Positions 16,840-24,495 of a stretch of 64,000 bases of DNA are shown here, one piece after another. The stretch spans positions 62,001-126,000 of the forward strand of contig NZ_JAGMUK010000040.1 in assembly GCF_019049245.1 (NCBI RefSeq). The letters are read 5' to 3'. The notes beneath the pieces are model-generated. The model saw only the letters and a program-made list of their open reading frames with translations. It was not told the DNA's origin and searched no databases. Origin of the DNA: Streptomyces sp. AC555_RSS877. GTDB taxonomy: Bacteria > Actinomycetota > Actinomycetes > Streptomycetales > Streptomycetaceae. The first letter of the stretch is position 1. Each line of letters begins with the position of its first letter. The translations under genes were made by a program, and so were the position numbers.

Positions 16840-17277
16840 TCAGGACAGGGCGTGCCAGGCCTTGGTGAGTGCCTGGCGCAGCTGCTCGGACTGCTGTGCC
16901 GTGAGGTCCCGGACCATCCGCTCCTCCAGCTCCCGCACGGGCCCTTCGTGCAGCGCGAGCACGTCGCGGCCGGCGTCGGTCAGCAGGATGAGCAGCTCGC
17001 GGCGGTTGCGGGGATTGCGCTCCCGGCGCACGAGTCCGCGGTTCTCCAGTGACCGTACGAGATCGGCGATGGACTGGGCGGTGACGAAGGAGTCACGGGC
17101 CAGCTGGGCCGCCGACAGTCCGTCGTGTCGCTCCAGCACGGTGAGCGCGGTGTACTGCAGCGCGGTGATCCCGGAGGGTTTCACCAGGTCATCGAGGTGG
17201 GAGCGCACGACCAGCTCCACCTGCTTCACCATGTAGAGGAGAGACGGAGGTGTCTTGGCTGCCGGGGTGTCGAGCAT
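16840..17277 (-). CDS. MarR-family transcriptional regulator
   Basis: This 145-residue winged-helix MarR protein has helix-turn-helix LSAAQLARDSFVTAQSIADLVRSL, then the wing with RRERNPRNRRELLILLTDAG, and a C-terminal dimerisation helix. It diverges from the aldehyde/alcohol dehydrogenase pair, with two palindromic sites between them. It probably represses both itself and that pair until an aromatic or aldehyde ligand binds; this role is inferred from layout. Confidence 0.88.
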   Translation of the reverse strand: MLDTPAAKTPPSLLYMVKQVELVVRSHLDDLVKPSGITALQYTALTVLERHDGLSAAQLARDSFVTAQSIADLVRSLENRGLVRRERNPRNRRELLILLTDAGRDVLALHEGPVRELEERMVRDLTAQQSEQLRQALTKAWHALS

Positions 17278-17296
17278 GACTTCAGGTTAGAGCATT

Positions 17297-17311
17297 GACA
17301 GGAAACCTGTC
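17297..17311. promoter_or_regulatory. Palindromic operator 1 (MarR site)
   Basis: GACAGG and CCTGTC flank AAA to give a perfect 15-base palindrome, 20 bases from the marR start. A TTGACA -35-like hexamer at 17295-17300 overlaps it, so binding would block a plus-strand promoter. It shares the ACAGG half-site core with operator 2. Confidence 0.7.
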
Positions 17312-17326
17312 TGTAATGAGACTGCG

Positions 17327-17349
17327 AACCAACAGGAATCCTGTTGGTT
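17327..17349. promoter_or_regulatory. Palindromic operator 2 (MarR site)
   Basis: AACCAACAGGA (17327-17337) and TCCTGTTGGTT (17339-17349) are perfect 11-base arms around one central base. The size and symmetry fit a MarR dimer. It lies 31 bases before the aldehyde dehydrogenase start, with its centre 34 bases from that of operator 1. Confidence 0.75.
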
Positions 17350-17380
17350 GAAATCTTGGCGATGAGGCTGAGGAGTGGCG

Positions 17381-18835
17381 ATGACCACCATCGAGATCGA
17401 ACCCGGACAGCTGTTCATCGGAGGGCAGTGGCGGGAAGCCGCCGACGGCGCGCGCACCGACGTGGTCGACCCGTCCCGAGGCGTGGTCGTCACCACCGTC
17501 GCCGAGGCGGGTGCCGCCGACGTGGACGCGGCCGTACGCGCCGCCCGCGAGGCCTTCGACAGCGGCAAGTGGTCGGGAATGAGCGGCCGCGAGCGGGGCC
17601 GGATCCTGCACCGGGTCGCCCAGCTGATCCGCGAGAACGCCGACGAGCTCGCCGCGCTGGAGAGCCTGGACGTGGGCAAGCCGATCAGCCTGTGCCAGGC
17701 CGTCGACGTGACGAACGCGGCCAACGACTACGAGCACTTCGCCGCCCTCGCCTACTCCCTGGACGGCGCGGTCCGCGACACCCCCATGAACGCCCTCGCG
17801 TACACCCGGCGCGAACCCCTCGGCGTGGTCGCGGCGATCACGCCCTTCAACTTCCCGCTCATCCTGGCCGGCTCCAAGATCGCCCCGGCGCTCGCGGCCG
17901 GGAACACGGTGGTCCACAAGCCGGCCGACGAGACCCCGCTCAGCGCCCTGTACATGGCCGGGCTGCTGCAGAAGGCGGGCGTCCCGGACGGCGTGGTCAA
18001 CGTCGTCACCGGCGCCGGCCCGGTGGCCGGCGAGGCACTGCTGCGGCACAGCGGCATCGACAAGATCGCCTTCACCGGCTCCACCGCCGTCGGCCGGCAC
18101 GCCGCGGGCATCGCCGGCGAGAACCTCAAGCCCGTCACCATGGAGCTCGGCGGCAACGCGGCGCACATCGTCTTCGAGGACGCCGACCTGGAGAAGGCGG
18201 TCGGCTCCGTCATCAAGGGCTTCGTCTTCAACACCGGACAGTTCTGCATGGGCGGCCCACGGCTGCTCGTGTCCCGCCCGGTGTACAGCACCCTGCTCGG
18301 CATCCTCGCCGAGGCCGTCCCCGGCGTACCGGTCGGCGACCCCAGGCAGCCCGAGACCGTCGTGGGCCCGATGGCAGGGGAGAAGCACCTCAAGAAGGTC
18401 GAGGAGTACGTCGAGCTCGCCCGCAAGGAGGGCGCCCGCATCGTCTGCGGCGGCGAACGCCTCGACCTCGACGGCGGCTACTACTACCAGCCCACCGTGA
18501 TCGCCGACCTGCCCAACGACTCCCGGGTCATCCAGGAGGAGATCTTCGGACCGGTCCTCACCGTGCAGCCCTTCGACTCCGAGGAGGAGGCCGTCCTGCT
18601 CGCCAACTCCACGCCGTACGGCCTGGCTTCGGGCGTCCAGACGACGAACCTCGCCCGCGCCCACCGCGTCGCCGAACGGCTCCAGGCGGGCATCGTCTGG
18701 ATCAACGACTGGGCGATGCTCGACCCGGCCGTCCCGTTCGGCGGAGTCAAGGACTCCGGTTACGGCCGCGAGTACGGAACCGAGGCGCTCGCCGCCTACA
18801 CCAGGGTCAAGTCCGTCGTCGTCTCGCTCGACTGA
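17381..18835 (+). CDS. Aldehyde dehydrogenase (NAD(P)+)
   Basis: This 484-residue ALDH-superfamily enzyme oxidises an aldehyde to the acid. Key elements are all present: the cofactor/transition-state Asn in ITPFNFPLILAGSKIAPAL, the KPADETP segment, the FTGSTAVGR turn, the general base Glu in TMELGGNAAHIVF, and the catalytic Cys in NTGQFCMGG. EEIFGPVLTV and PFGGVKDSGYGREYG near the end are also typical. ATG 17381 has GAGGAG six bases upstream; a GTG two codons earlier is possible. It begins a two-gene operon with the alcohol dehydrogenase under the MarR operators. Confidence 0.9.
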   Translation: MTTIEIEPGQLFIGGQWREAADGARTDVVDPSRGVVVTTVAEAGAADVDAAVRAAREAFDSGKWSGMSGRERGRILHRVAQLIRENADELAALESLDVGKPISLCQAVDVTNAANDYEHFAALAYSLDGAVRDTPMNALAYTRREPLGVVAAITPFNFPLILAGSKIAPALAAGNTVVHKPADETPLSALYMAGLLQKAGVPDGVVNVVTGAGPVAGEALLRHSGIDKIAFTGSTAVGRHAAGIAGENLKPVTMELGGNAAHIVFEDADLEKAVGSVIKGFVFNTGQFCMGGPRLLVSRPVYSTLLGILAEAVPGVPVGDPRQPETVVGPMAGEKHLKKVEEYVELARKEGARIVCGGERLDLDGGYYYQPTVIADLPNDSRVIQEEIFGPVLTVQPFDSEEEAVLLANSTPYGLASGVQTTNLARAHRVAERLQAGIVWINDWAMLDPAVPFGGVKDSGYGREYGTEALAAYTRVKSVVVSLD

Positions 18836-18859
18836 GCGCGTCCTCCAGGGAGTTCCACG

Positions 18860-19966
18860 ATGTCCATCACCACCCGCGCCGCCGTCGTCGAGTCCGGCGG
18901 AGCACCCTTCACGCTCAGCGACGTCCAGCTCGACGAGCCCGGCCCGCACGAGGCGGTCGTCCGCATGGTGGCGACCGGCCTGTGCCACACCGACCTCGGC
19001 GTGGCGAGCGGCGGCCTGCCCTTCCCGCTGCCCGGCGTACTGGGCCACGAGGGCGCCGGTGTCGTCGAGGCCGTCGGCTCGGACGTCACCGGTGTCGCCC
19101 CCGGCGACCACGTCGTGCTGTCCTTCACCTCCTGCGGCGAGTGCCGCAACTGCCGGGGCGGCCACCCCGCGTACTGCGCCACCTGGCTGCCGCTGAACCT
19201 CATCGGCGGCTGCCGGGCCGACGGCAGCAGCACCCTCAGCCGTGACGGGCAGGCCCTCGGCGGGCACTTCTTCGGCCAGTCCTCGTTCGCCGAGCGGGCC
19301 CTGGTGGACGAGCGCAGCCTGGTCAAGGTCGACCCGGACGTACCGCTGGAGTCGATCGCCCCGCTGGGCTGCGGTGTCCAGACCGGCGTCGGCGCCGTGT
19401 GGAACGTGCTGAAGCCGGCCACCGGCTCCACCGTCGTCGTCCTCGGCGCCGGAGCCGTCGGCCTCTCGGCGGTCATGGCCGCCGCCCTCACCCCCGCCAC
19501 CAACATCGTCGCCGTCGACCGGGTCGGCGAACGCCTGGCGCTGGCAAGGGAGCTGGGGGCCACCCACACCGTCGACGCGGGCGAGGCGGACCTCGGTGAA
19601 GCCCTCGCCGAGATCACCGGCGGTCAGGGTGCGGACGGCATCGTCGAGACCACCGGCAACGTCGCCGTCCTGCGCCAGGGCGTCGACGCGCTCGCCGCCC
19701 GCGGCACCCTGGTCATCGTCGGCGCCCCGGCGTTCGGCACCGAGGTCGCCCTGGACGTCAACGGGATGCTCGGCGGCAAGCAGGTCGTCGGCCTCACCCT
19801 CGGCGACGCCGAGACGCAGACCTTCATCCCCGCCCTGGTCCGGCTGGTGAAGGAGGGGCGGCTCCCGCTGCACCGCCTGATCAGCACCTATCCGTTCGCG
19901 GACATCGACCAGGCGGTGCAGGACATGCGCGCGGGCAAGGCGATCAAGCCCGTGCTCACGTTCTGA
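18860..19966 (+). CDS. Zinc-dependent alcohol dehydrogenase (aryl-alcohol dehydrogenase-like MDR)
   Basis: This 368-residue medium-chain dehydrogenase has catalytic zinc ligands in GLCHTDLGV and GHEGAGVVEAVG, the structural-zinc cysteines in CGECRNCRGGHPAYC, and the NAD-binding motif VVVLGAGAVGLSAVMAA. The overall pattern is that of aryl/benzyl alcohol dehydrogenases. With the aldehyde dehydrogenase 24 bases upstream it would convert an alcohol to an acid by way of the aldehyde; aromatic substrates are inference. The start follows CAGGGAGTTCC. Confidence 0.88.
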   Translation: MSITTRAAVVESGGAPFTLSDVQLDEPGPHEAVVRMVATGLCHTDLGVASGGLPFPLPGVLGHEGAGVVEAVGSDVTGVAPGDHVVLSFTSCGECRNCRGGHPAYCATWLPLNLIGGCRADGSSTLSRDGQALGGHFFGQSSFAERALVDERSLVKVDPDVPLESIAPLGCGVQTGVGAVWNVLKPATGSTVVVLGAGAVGLSAVMAAALTPATNIVAVDRVGERLALARELGATHTVDAGEADLGEALAEITGGQGADGIVETTGNVAVLRQGVDALAARGTLVIVGAPAFGTEVALDVNGMLGGKQVVGLTLGDAETQTFIPALVRLVKEGRLPLHRLISTYPFADIDQAVQDMRAGKAIKPVLTF

Positions 19967-20335
19967 CCGTTCCTGTGGACTGAGCGGGAGTGAGTCCGTT
20001 CAGCCGCGCGCCCCGAACGGTCTTGGGCGAGCTGGTCCCCGGCGTTCTCGGCCCCGGGGCGGCGACACGCATCCTGTGCGTGGTCCGGGCCCGGGAGGCC
20101 AGTTCCCTGCGCGACCTGGCCAAGTGGGTACGGCCAGAGGCGACGGGGAGACCCTGAACCATCCTCTGGTGGAGCAGGGGCCCCGCACGCTGACGCCGTA
20201 CCCGGTGTCCCAGGTCGCAACGATCACGTTAGCCCGATCAGCCCAGGGCACCGCAAGCCCGCAAGCGGACGATCACACGATCGAGCTGATTCGGCCTTGT
20301 GTGCACTCCTTGGTGAGCAGTTCCAACCCCCTGGA
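19967..20335. other. Intergenic stretch with no supported gene
   Basis: There are 369 bases between convergent genes. A 55-codon plus frame beginning with a GTG near 19990 (reading LGELVPGVLGPGAATRILC) has coding-like composition but no ribosome site and no family I recognise. It may be a remnant. The sequence near 20280-20335 is less GC-rich than its surroundings. No terminator hairpin was evident. Confidence 0.4.
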
Positions 20336-21286
20336 TCAGTCGACCGTGAGGACCAGCTTCCCCGTGGTCCGGCCGGTGTCGCCCAGCGCATGCGCCTCGG
20401 CGGCATCGGCCAGCGTGAAGGTGCGCGCGATCGTGGGCCTCAGCTTCCCCTGCTCCACGAGGTCCGCGATCGCGCGCATCCCGGCCCGGTCGGCGTCCAC
20501 GAGCATCCTCAGCGCGCGTACGCCCAGCCGCTCCGCCTCCTCGTGGAAGTCGTCCGACCCGACCGGCAGGATCGACACCACGATCCCGCCCGGCCGCAGC
20601 ACGCGCAGCGACTTCACCGAGGTCTCACCGCCGAGTGTGTCCAGGACGACGTCGACGTCCTTCACGGCCTCGGCGAAGTCCGTCGACCGGTAGTCGATCG
20701 CCTCGTCCACGCCGATCTCACGCAGGAAGTCGTGCTTGCCGGCGCTCGCCGTGCCGATCACGTACGCGCCCCGCGCCTTGGCGATCTGCACGGCCACGTG
20801 CCCGACCCCGCCGGCCGCCGCATGGATCAGCACCCGCTGCCCGGGCTGGAGATCCGCGTTCTCGACCAGCGCCTGCCACGCCGTCAGGGACACCAGCGGC
20901 AGCGCGCCCGCCTGCGTGTGGTCGATGACGGACGGCTTGTGCGTGAGGGCGCGGACCGGCGCGGTGACGTACTCGGCGTGCGAACCGCTGCCGAAGGGGT
21001 ACGGCAGCATGCCGAACACCTCGTCGCCGGGGCGGAACGTGGCCACGCCGATGCCGACCGCCTCGACCACGCCGGAGACGTCCCAGCCGAGCACGAAGGG
21101 CGGCTCGCCCAGGAAGCCGCCGGTCGACCGGTGCTTCCAGTCGGTGGGGTTGAGGCCGGCGGCGCGGACCCGGACCAGCACCTGGTTCGGGCGCGGCCGC
21201 GGGAGCTCCAGTTCCACTTCCTTCAAGACCTCGGGACCGCCGAGGACGTCCTGGCTGATGGCTCGCATCGTCTTCACAGTGCTCAT
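20336..21286 (-). CDS. NADP-dependent oxidoreductase (zinc-less quinone oxidoreductase type MDR)
   Basis: This 316-residue MDR-family protein lacks zinc cysteines. It shows VRAAGLNPTDWKHRSTGGF near the N-terminus, GWDVSGVVEAVG, the cofactor motif VLIHAAAGGVGHVAVQIAKA, and DVVLDTLGGETSVKSLRVL. The family reduces quinones or enones with NADPH. It diverges from a GlxA-type regulator with only 71 bases between, so that regulator probably controls it, possibly in a stress or detoxification response. Confidence 0.85.
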   Translation of the reverse strand: MSTVKTMRAISQDVLGGPEVLKEVELELPRPRPNQVLVRVRAAGLNPTDWKHRSTGGFLGEPPFVLGWDVSGVVEAVGIGVATFRPGDEVFGMLPYPFGSGSHAEYVTAPVRALTHKPSVIDHTQAGALPLVSLTAWQALVENADLQPGQRVLIHAAAGGVGHVAVQIAKARGAYVIGTASAGKHDFLREIGVDEAIDYRSTDFAEAVKDVDVVLDTLGGETSVKSLRVLRPGGIVVSILPVGSDDFHEEAERLGVRALRMLVDADRAGMRAIADLVEQGKLRPTIARTFTLADAAEAHALGDTGRTTGKLVLTVD

Positions 21287-21323
21287 GGTGAACCAGCCTG
21301 CCCGGAGCCGCCCACCCGGGAAA

Positions 21324-21337
21324 TGGCACGATTGCCA
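21324..21337. promoter_or_regulatory. Inverted repeat between the oxidoreductase and GlxA-type regulator
   Basis: TGGCA and TGCCA flank CGAT in the 71-base divergent gap. A further TTGCCAT lies at the regulator start codon, giving repeated TGGCA/TGCCA half-sites suited to an AraC-type DNA-binding domain. Confidence 0.45.
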
Positions 21338-21357
21338 ACCTTCGATAGCATCTTGCC

Positions 21358-22326
21358 ATGACGCTTGTGGAGCGGGTCAAGGGAGTCGAGCGGGTCGTGG
21401 TGCTGGCCCTCGACGGTGTGTACCCCTTCGAACTGGGCATCCCCAGCCGGATCCTCGGCGCCGCCGACGGCCGGTACGAGGTGCTGACCTGCACCGTCGA
21501 CGGCCGCCCGGTGCGCAGCGACGCGGACTTCACCATCGGCGTCGAACACGGCCCCGAGATCATCGCCACGGCCGACACCGTGGTGATCGCGCCCGTCTCG
21601 CCCTCCCGGGTGACCGCCGACCTCCCCGAAGAGGTCGCGGCAGCCCTCGCACGCATCCGCCCCGACGCGCGGATCGTCTCCATCTGCACGGGCGCGTTCG
21701 TCCTCGCCGCGGCCGGGCTGCTCGACGGCCGCAGGGCCACGACCCACTGGCAGCTCGCCGACCTGTTCCGGCGCATGTACCCGCACATCGCCCTCGACCC
21801 CGACGTCCTCTTCGTCGACGACGGCCGCATCCTCACCTCGGCCGGAGCCGCCTCCGGCGTGGACGTCTGCCTGCACGTGGTCCGCCAGGACCACGGCAGC
21901 GAACTGGCCAACACGGTCGCCCGCCGCTGCGTGGTCCCGCCGTTCCGGGACGGCGGCCAGGCCCAGTACATCGAGCAGCCGGTCCCGGAACAGGGCGCCG
22001 CGAGCACCGCCGCGACCCGCGCCTGGGCCCTGGAACGCCTCGGCGAGCCCTTGGCCCTGGCCGACCTCGCCGGCCACGCCCGGATGAGCCCGCGCACGTT
22101 CGCCCGCCGCTTCAACGAGGAGGTCGGCCTCAGCCCCGGCCGATGGCTGATCCAGCAGCGCGTGGCCCGTGCCCGGCACCTGCTGGAGGCCAGCGACCTG
22201 TCCGTGGACCAGATCGCGGGACGGGTCGGCTTCGCCACGGGCGCCTCCCTGCGCCAGCACCTGCACGCCTCCATCGGGGTCTCGCCCCAGGCGTACCGGC
22301 GGACGTTCCAGTCGGCGGCCCGCTGA
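21358..22326 (+). CDS. GlxA-family AraC-type regulator with DJ-1/PfpI domain
   Basis: This 322-residue regulator has an N-terminal DJ-1/PfpI-like domain (VVVLALDGVYPFELGIPSRI, then VSICTGAFVLAAAGLLDGR with the nucleophile-elbow Cys, then TSAGAASGVDVCLHVV). A C-terminal AraC double helix-turn-helix follows (LADLAGHARMSPRTFARRFN; LSVDQIAGRVGFATGASLRQ). This is the domain order of GlxA-type activators. The partner gene is the divergent oxidoreductase; the ligand is unknown. Confidence 0.88.
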   Translation: MTLVERVKGVERVVVLALDGVYPFELGIPSRILGAADGRYEVLTCTVDGRPVRSDADFTIGVEHGPEIIATADTVVIAPVSPSRVTADLPEEVAAALARIRPDARIVSICTGAFVLAAAGLLDGRRATTHWQLADLFRRMYPHIALDPDVLFVDDGRILTSAGAASGVDVCLHVVRQDHGSELANTVARRCVVPPFRDGGQAQYIEQPVPEQGAASTAATRAWALERLGEPLALADLAGHARMSPRTFARRFNEEVGLSPGRWLIQQRVARARHLLEASDLSVDQIAGRVGFATGASLRQHLHASIGVSPQAYRRTFQSAAR

Positions 22327-22386
22327 ACGTTCCGTACGGCTGCCGCGTCGGAAGATCAGGCAACGGCGGACGAAGACGGGGGCGGC

Positions 22387-23247
22387 ATGCGTAGAAGGCT
22401 TGTGGCGGTGGCTGTGTCGGTGCTGGCGACGACGGCGGCCGTGGGGTGCGGTGCCGGGGAGGACGTGGACCCGGTGGTCGAGGGCACGCCCCCGGCCGCG
22501 CCCTACAGCGGACCGCTGTACCTGCCCACGAAGGACCTGGACGAGAGCACCGAGCAGGCCGCGCTCATCGAGTCGGGCGCCGCGGGGCGGGCGCTGGAGT
22601 GCGACGGGGAGGTCTACTCGGGCGGCCAGGGCGAGAGGTGGAGCAAGGGGGACGGCGGTTCGACCCCCGAGGAGGGGCTGAAGCTGTACTTCGACATCGA
22701 GCAGCCGGAGGCTCCCCGGTCCGGCTACCGCGCGGAGCGCGAGGAGGACGGCCGCGTCCTCTACTCCTACGACGTGGCGGGCAGGACCAAGGTGGCCGTC
22801 GTCGTCGCCAAGGACCGCAAGGGCGCGCCGGGTTGGGGCCCGGAGGTCAACGCCTCCTGCGACCCGGCCGAACTCCCGGCGCGTTTCACCGACTCCCAGG
22901 GGTACGAGATCTGGACCGACCGGAGCGGGAAGCGCCTGCCCACCACCACCGTGAGCAGCGGCCCCGGTCCGGAACACTGCGACTGGCAGAGCGCGCACTT
23001 CCTGCAGCTGGGCCGCGGGGAGGACGGCCGGCAGTACGTCCGCGATCCCGGCACGGTGTTCGACAGGGACCAGCTCGCCGCCCCGTACGACGGGGACGTC
23101 CGCCTGCCCGAGGACGCCCGGGACACCGGATACCGCCTGGACGAACGGGAGTTGTGGCTGACGGACGATCCGTCCAGGGCGTACGTCCGCACCCCCGACG
23201 GCGTGGAGGCCTGGCCCCTGGCCGAACGGGGAGTGGCCTGCAAGTGA
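22387..23247 (+). CDS. Putative lipoprotein
   Basis: This 286-residue protein has a basic N-terminus, a hydrophobic stretch and a lipobox ending VGCGAG, so it should be lipidated at Cys21 and held outside the membrane. The mature part is charged, with four further cysteines (in LECDGEV, NASCDPAE, EHCDWQS and the C-terminal GVACK) that could form two disulfides. I do not recognise the domain. It stands alone between the GlxA and TetR genes. Confidence 0.7.
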   Translation: MRRRLVAVAVSVLATTAAVGCGAGEDVDPVVEGTPPAAPYSGPLYLPTKDLDESTEQAALIESGAAGRALECDGEVYSGGQGERWSKGDGGSTPEEGLKLYFDIEQPEAPRSGYRAEREEDGRVLYSYDVAGRTKVAVVVAKDRKGAPGWGPEVNASCDPAELPARFTDSQGYEIWTDRSGKRLPTTTVSSGPGPEHCDWQSAHFLQLGRGEDGRQYVRDPGTVFDRDQLAAPYDGDVRLPEDARDTGYRLDERELWLTDDPSRAYVRTPDGVEAWPLAERGVACK

Positions 23248-23251
23248 GCTC

Positions 23252-23815
23252 TCAGCGGCTCGCGTGCAGGGCGACCAGCAACTGCCAGACCTGGTCGGCG
23301 ATCTCGTGGGCGTCGGCTTCGAGAAGGCCGTGCAGCCAGTCGGCCAGGACCCCGGCGAAGGTGGCGGCGACGGCCGAGGCGACCAGCGGGGCGTCCGCCG
23401 CGCCCGTGAGTTCGCGCTCGCGCAGGCTGTAGGCGCGCAGATCCCGGTGCAGCACCCGGCCCAGCGGGCCACCGCCGCCCGGGGTCATCAGCACCCGGTA
23501 CAGCGCGGCCCGCGGGGCGAGCGAGTCGAAGAACTCCGCCAGCGCGGGCGGCGCGTGCACCGGGTCGGGCAGGCCGCGCCAGGCGTGCAGCGCGTCCACG
23601 GCCTCGCGTACGACGTCCGCGCAGGCGTCGACCGCCAGCGCCTCCAGGCCGTCGTAGTGGACGTAGAAGGTGGCCCGTCCCACCCCGGCGCGGCGCACCA
23701 GCGCTGTCACGCCGACCTCCGCGAGGGGCCGCTCGGCACACTCGTCGAGCAGGGCCTGCCGCAGCCGCGCCCGGGTGCGCGCGGCCCGCGGGTCCTGCGG
23801 GGCGTCCCCGCTCAC
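23252..23815 (-). CDS. TetR-family transcriptional regulator
   Basis: This 187-residue TetR protein has helix-turn-helix sequence LAEVGVTALVRRAGVGRATFYVHY near the N-terminus and a helical ligand domain with a C-terminal TetR-type helix (AVAATFAGVLADWLHGLLEA). The GTG start overlaps the DUF1304 stop by four bases, so the two are translationally coupled. It probably represses its own operon through the duplicated palindrome upstream of the DUF1304 gene. Confidence 0.85.
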   Translation of the reverse strand: MSGDAPQDPRAARTRARLRQALLDECAERPLAEVGVTALVRRAGVGRATFYVHYDGLEALAVDACADVVREAVDALHAWRGLPDPVHAPPALAEFFDSLAPRAALYRVLMTPGGGGPLGRVLHRDLRAYSLRERELTGAADAPLVASAVAATFAGVLADWLHGLLEADAHEIADQVWQLLVALHASR

Positions 23816-24174
23816 CGGGCCAGCAGGACGGCAGCCAGGGCGAGCGCGCCCGGCAGGGCCTGGGCGAACAGGATGCGGCGGTTCGCGGTGACGGAGCCGA
23901 AGACGCCGGCGACGACGACACAGACGAGGAAGAACACCTGCACACGGAAGCCGGTGGGATCCGAGGCGACGAGCCCCCACACCAGCCCCGCCGCGAGAAA
24001 CCCGTTGTACAGCCCCTGGTTGGCGGCCATCGGCGCGGTCGCCGCGGCCATCTCGCGATCGAACCCGTGCAGCGCCCTGCCGGGCTTCTTCTGCCACAGG
24101 AACACTTCCATCACCAGGATGTAGCCGTGCAGGGCGGCCACCAGACCGACCAGCACATTCGCCAGGATCTCCAT
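23812..24174 (-). CDS. DUF1304 membrane protein
   Basis: This 120-residue small integral membrane protein has four likely helices: an N-terminal NVLVGLVAALHGYILVMEVF, a loop WQKKPGRALHGF, then GFLAAGLVWGLVAS, VFFLVCVVVAGVFGSVTA, and a short last helix. The pattern ANQGLYNGFLAAGL is characteristic of DUF1304. The function is unknown. It is the first gene of a two-gene operon with the TetR regulator. Confidence 0.85.
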   Translation of the reverse strand: MEILANVLVGLVAALHGYILVMEVFLWQKKPGRALHGFDREMAAATAPMAANQGLYNGFLAAGLVWGLVASDPTGFRVQVFFLVCVVVAGVFGSVTANRRILFAQALPGALALAAVLLAR

Positions 24175-24194
24175 CAGTCGCTTCCTCGATTTCT

Positions 24195-24229
24195 TGGACG
24201 AGTGTCCACTATAGCTGGACAGCTGTCCA
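24195..24229. promoter_or_regulatory. Duplicated TetR-type operator around a -10-like element
   Basis: TGGACAGCTGTCCA at 24216-24229 is a perfect palindrome, and TGGACGAGTGTCCA at 24195-24208 is a near copy with perfect five-base ends. Their starts are 21 bases apart, two DNA turns, so two dimers would sit on one face. A TATAGT on the minus strand lies between them and is a plausible -10 for the DUF1304-TetR operon. Confidence 0.7.
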
Positions 24230-24344
24230 TGAAGGCGACTGCGGCGGGGAGGTGCGGGGCAACCCCTTAGGTACGTAAAGGGATTTGTCGATGTGTGGGT
24301 TCTTGTTCGGAGAGTGACGGAACCCTCACCTCCGCCAGGCGGGC

Positions 24345-24371
24345 GGGTTTGATCCTTTCAGCCTCAAACCC
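24345..24371. promoter_or_regulatory. Inverted repeat upstream of the conservon
   Basis: GGGTTTGA (24345-24352) and TCAAACCC (24364-24371) are perfect eight-base arms with an 11-base loop, 125 bases before cvnA. It could be an operator or a leader hairpin. The 320-base region from 24175 to 24495 otherwise holds only the TetR operators and probable cvnA promoter sequence. Confidence 0.45.
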
Positions 24372-24495
24372 GATAAGCTCCGGTTCGGCGCTGCGAGTTG
24401 ACGCGATTTCGATCGGTCGTCGCGTGGTGCGTACTCATGAGTGCGGTCCCCCTGAACACCCCCCTTGTTGGATCGTGTCGCTTCGAAGGATGCAG

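Noticed and set aside
17282..19873. An 863-codon minus-strand open frame across the aldehyde and alcohol dehydrogenase genes
   Set aside because: It is antisense to two clearly coding genes with intact active sites. Its translation is low-complexity Gly/Ala/Val/Asp-rich, typical of the shadow of a GC-rich third position.
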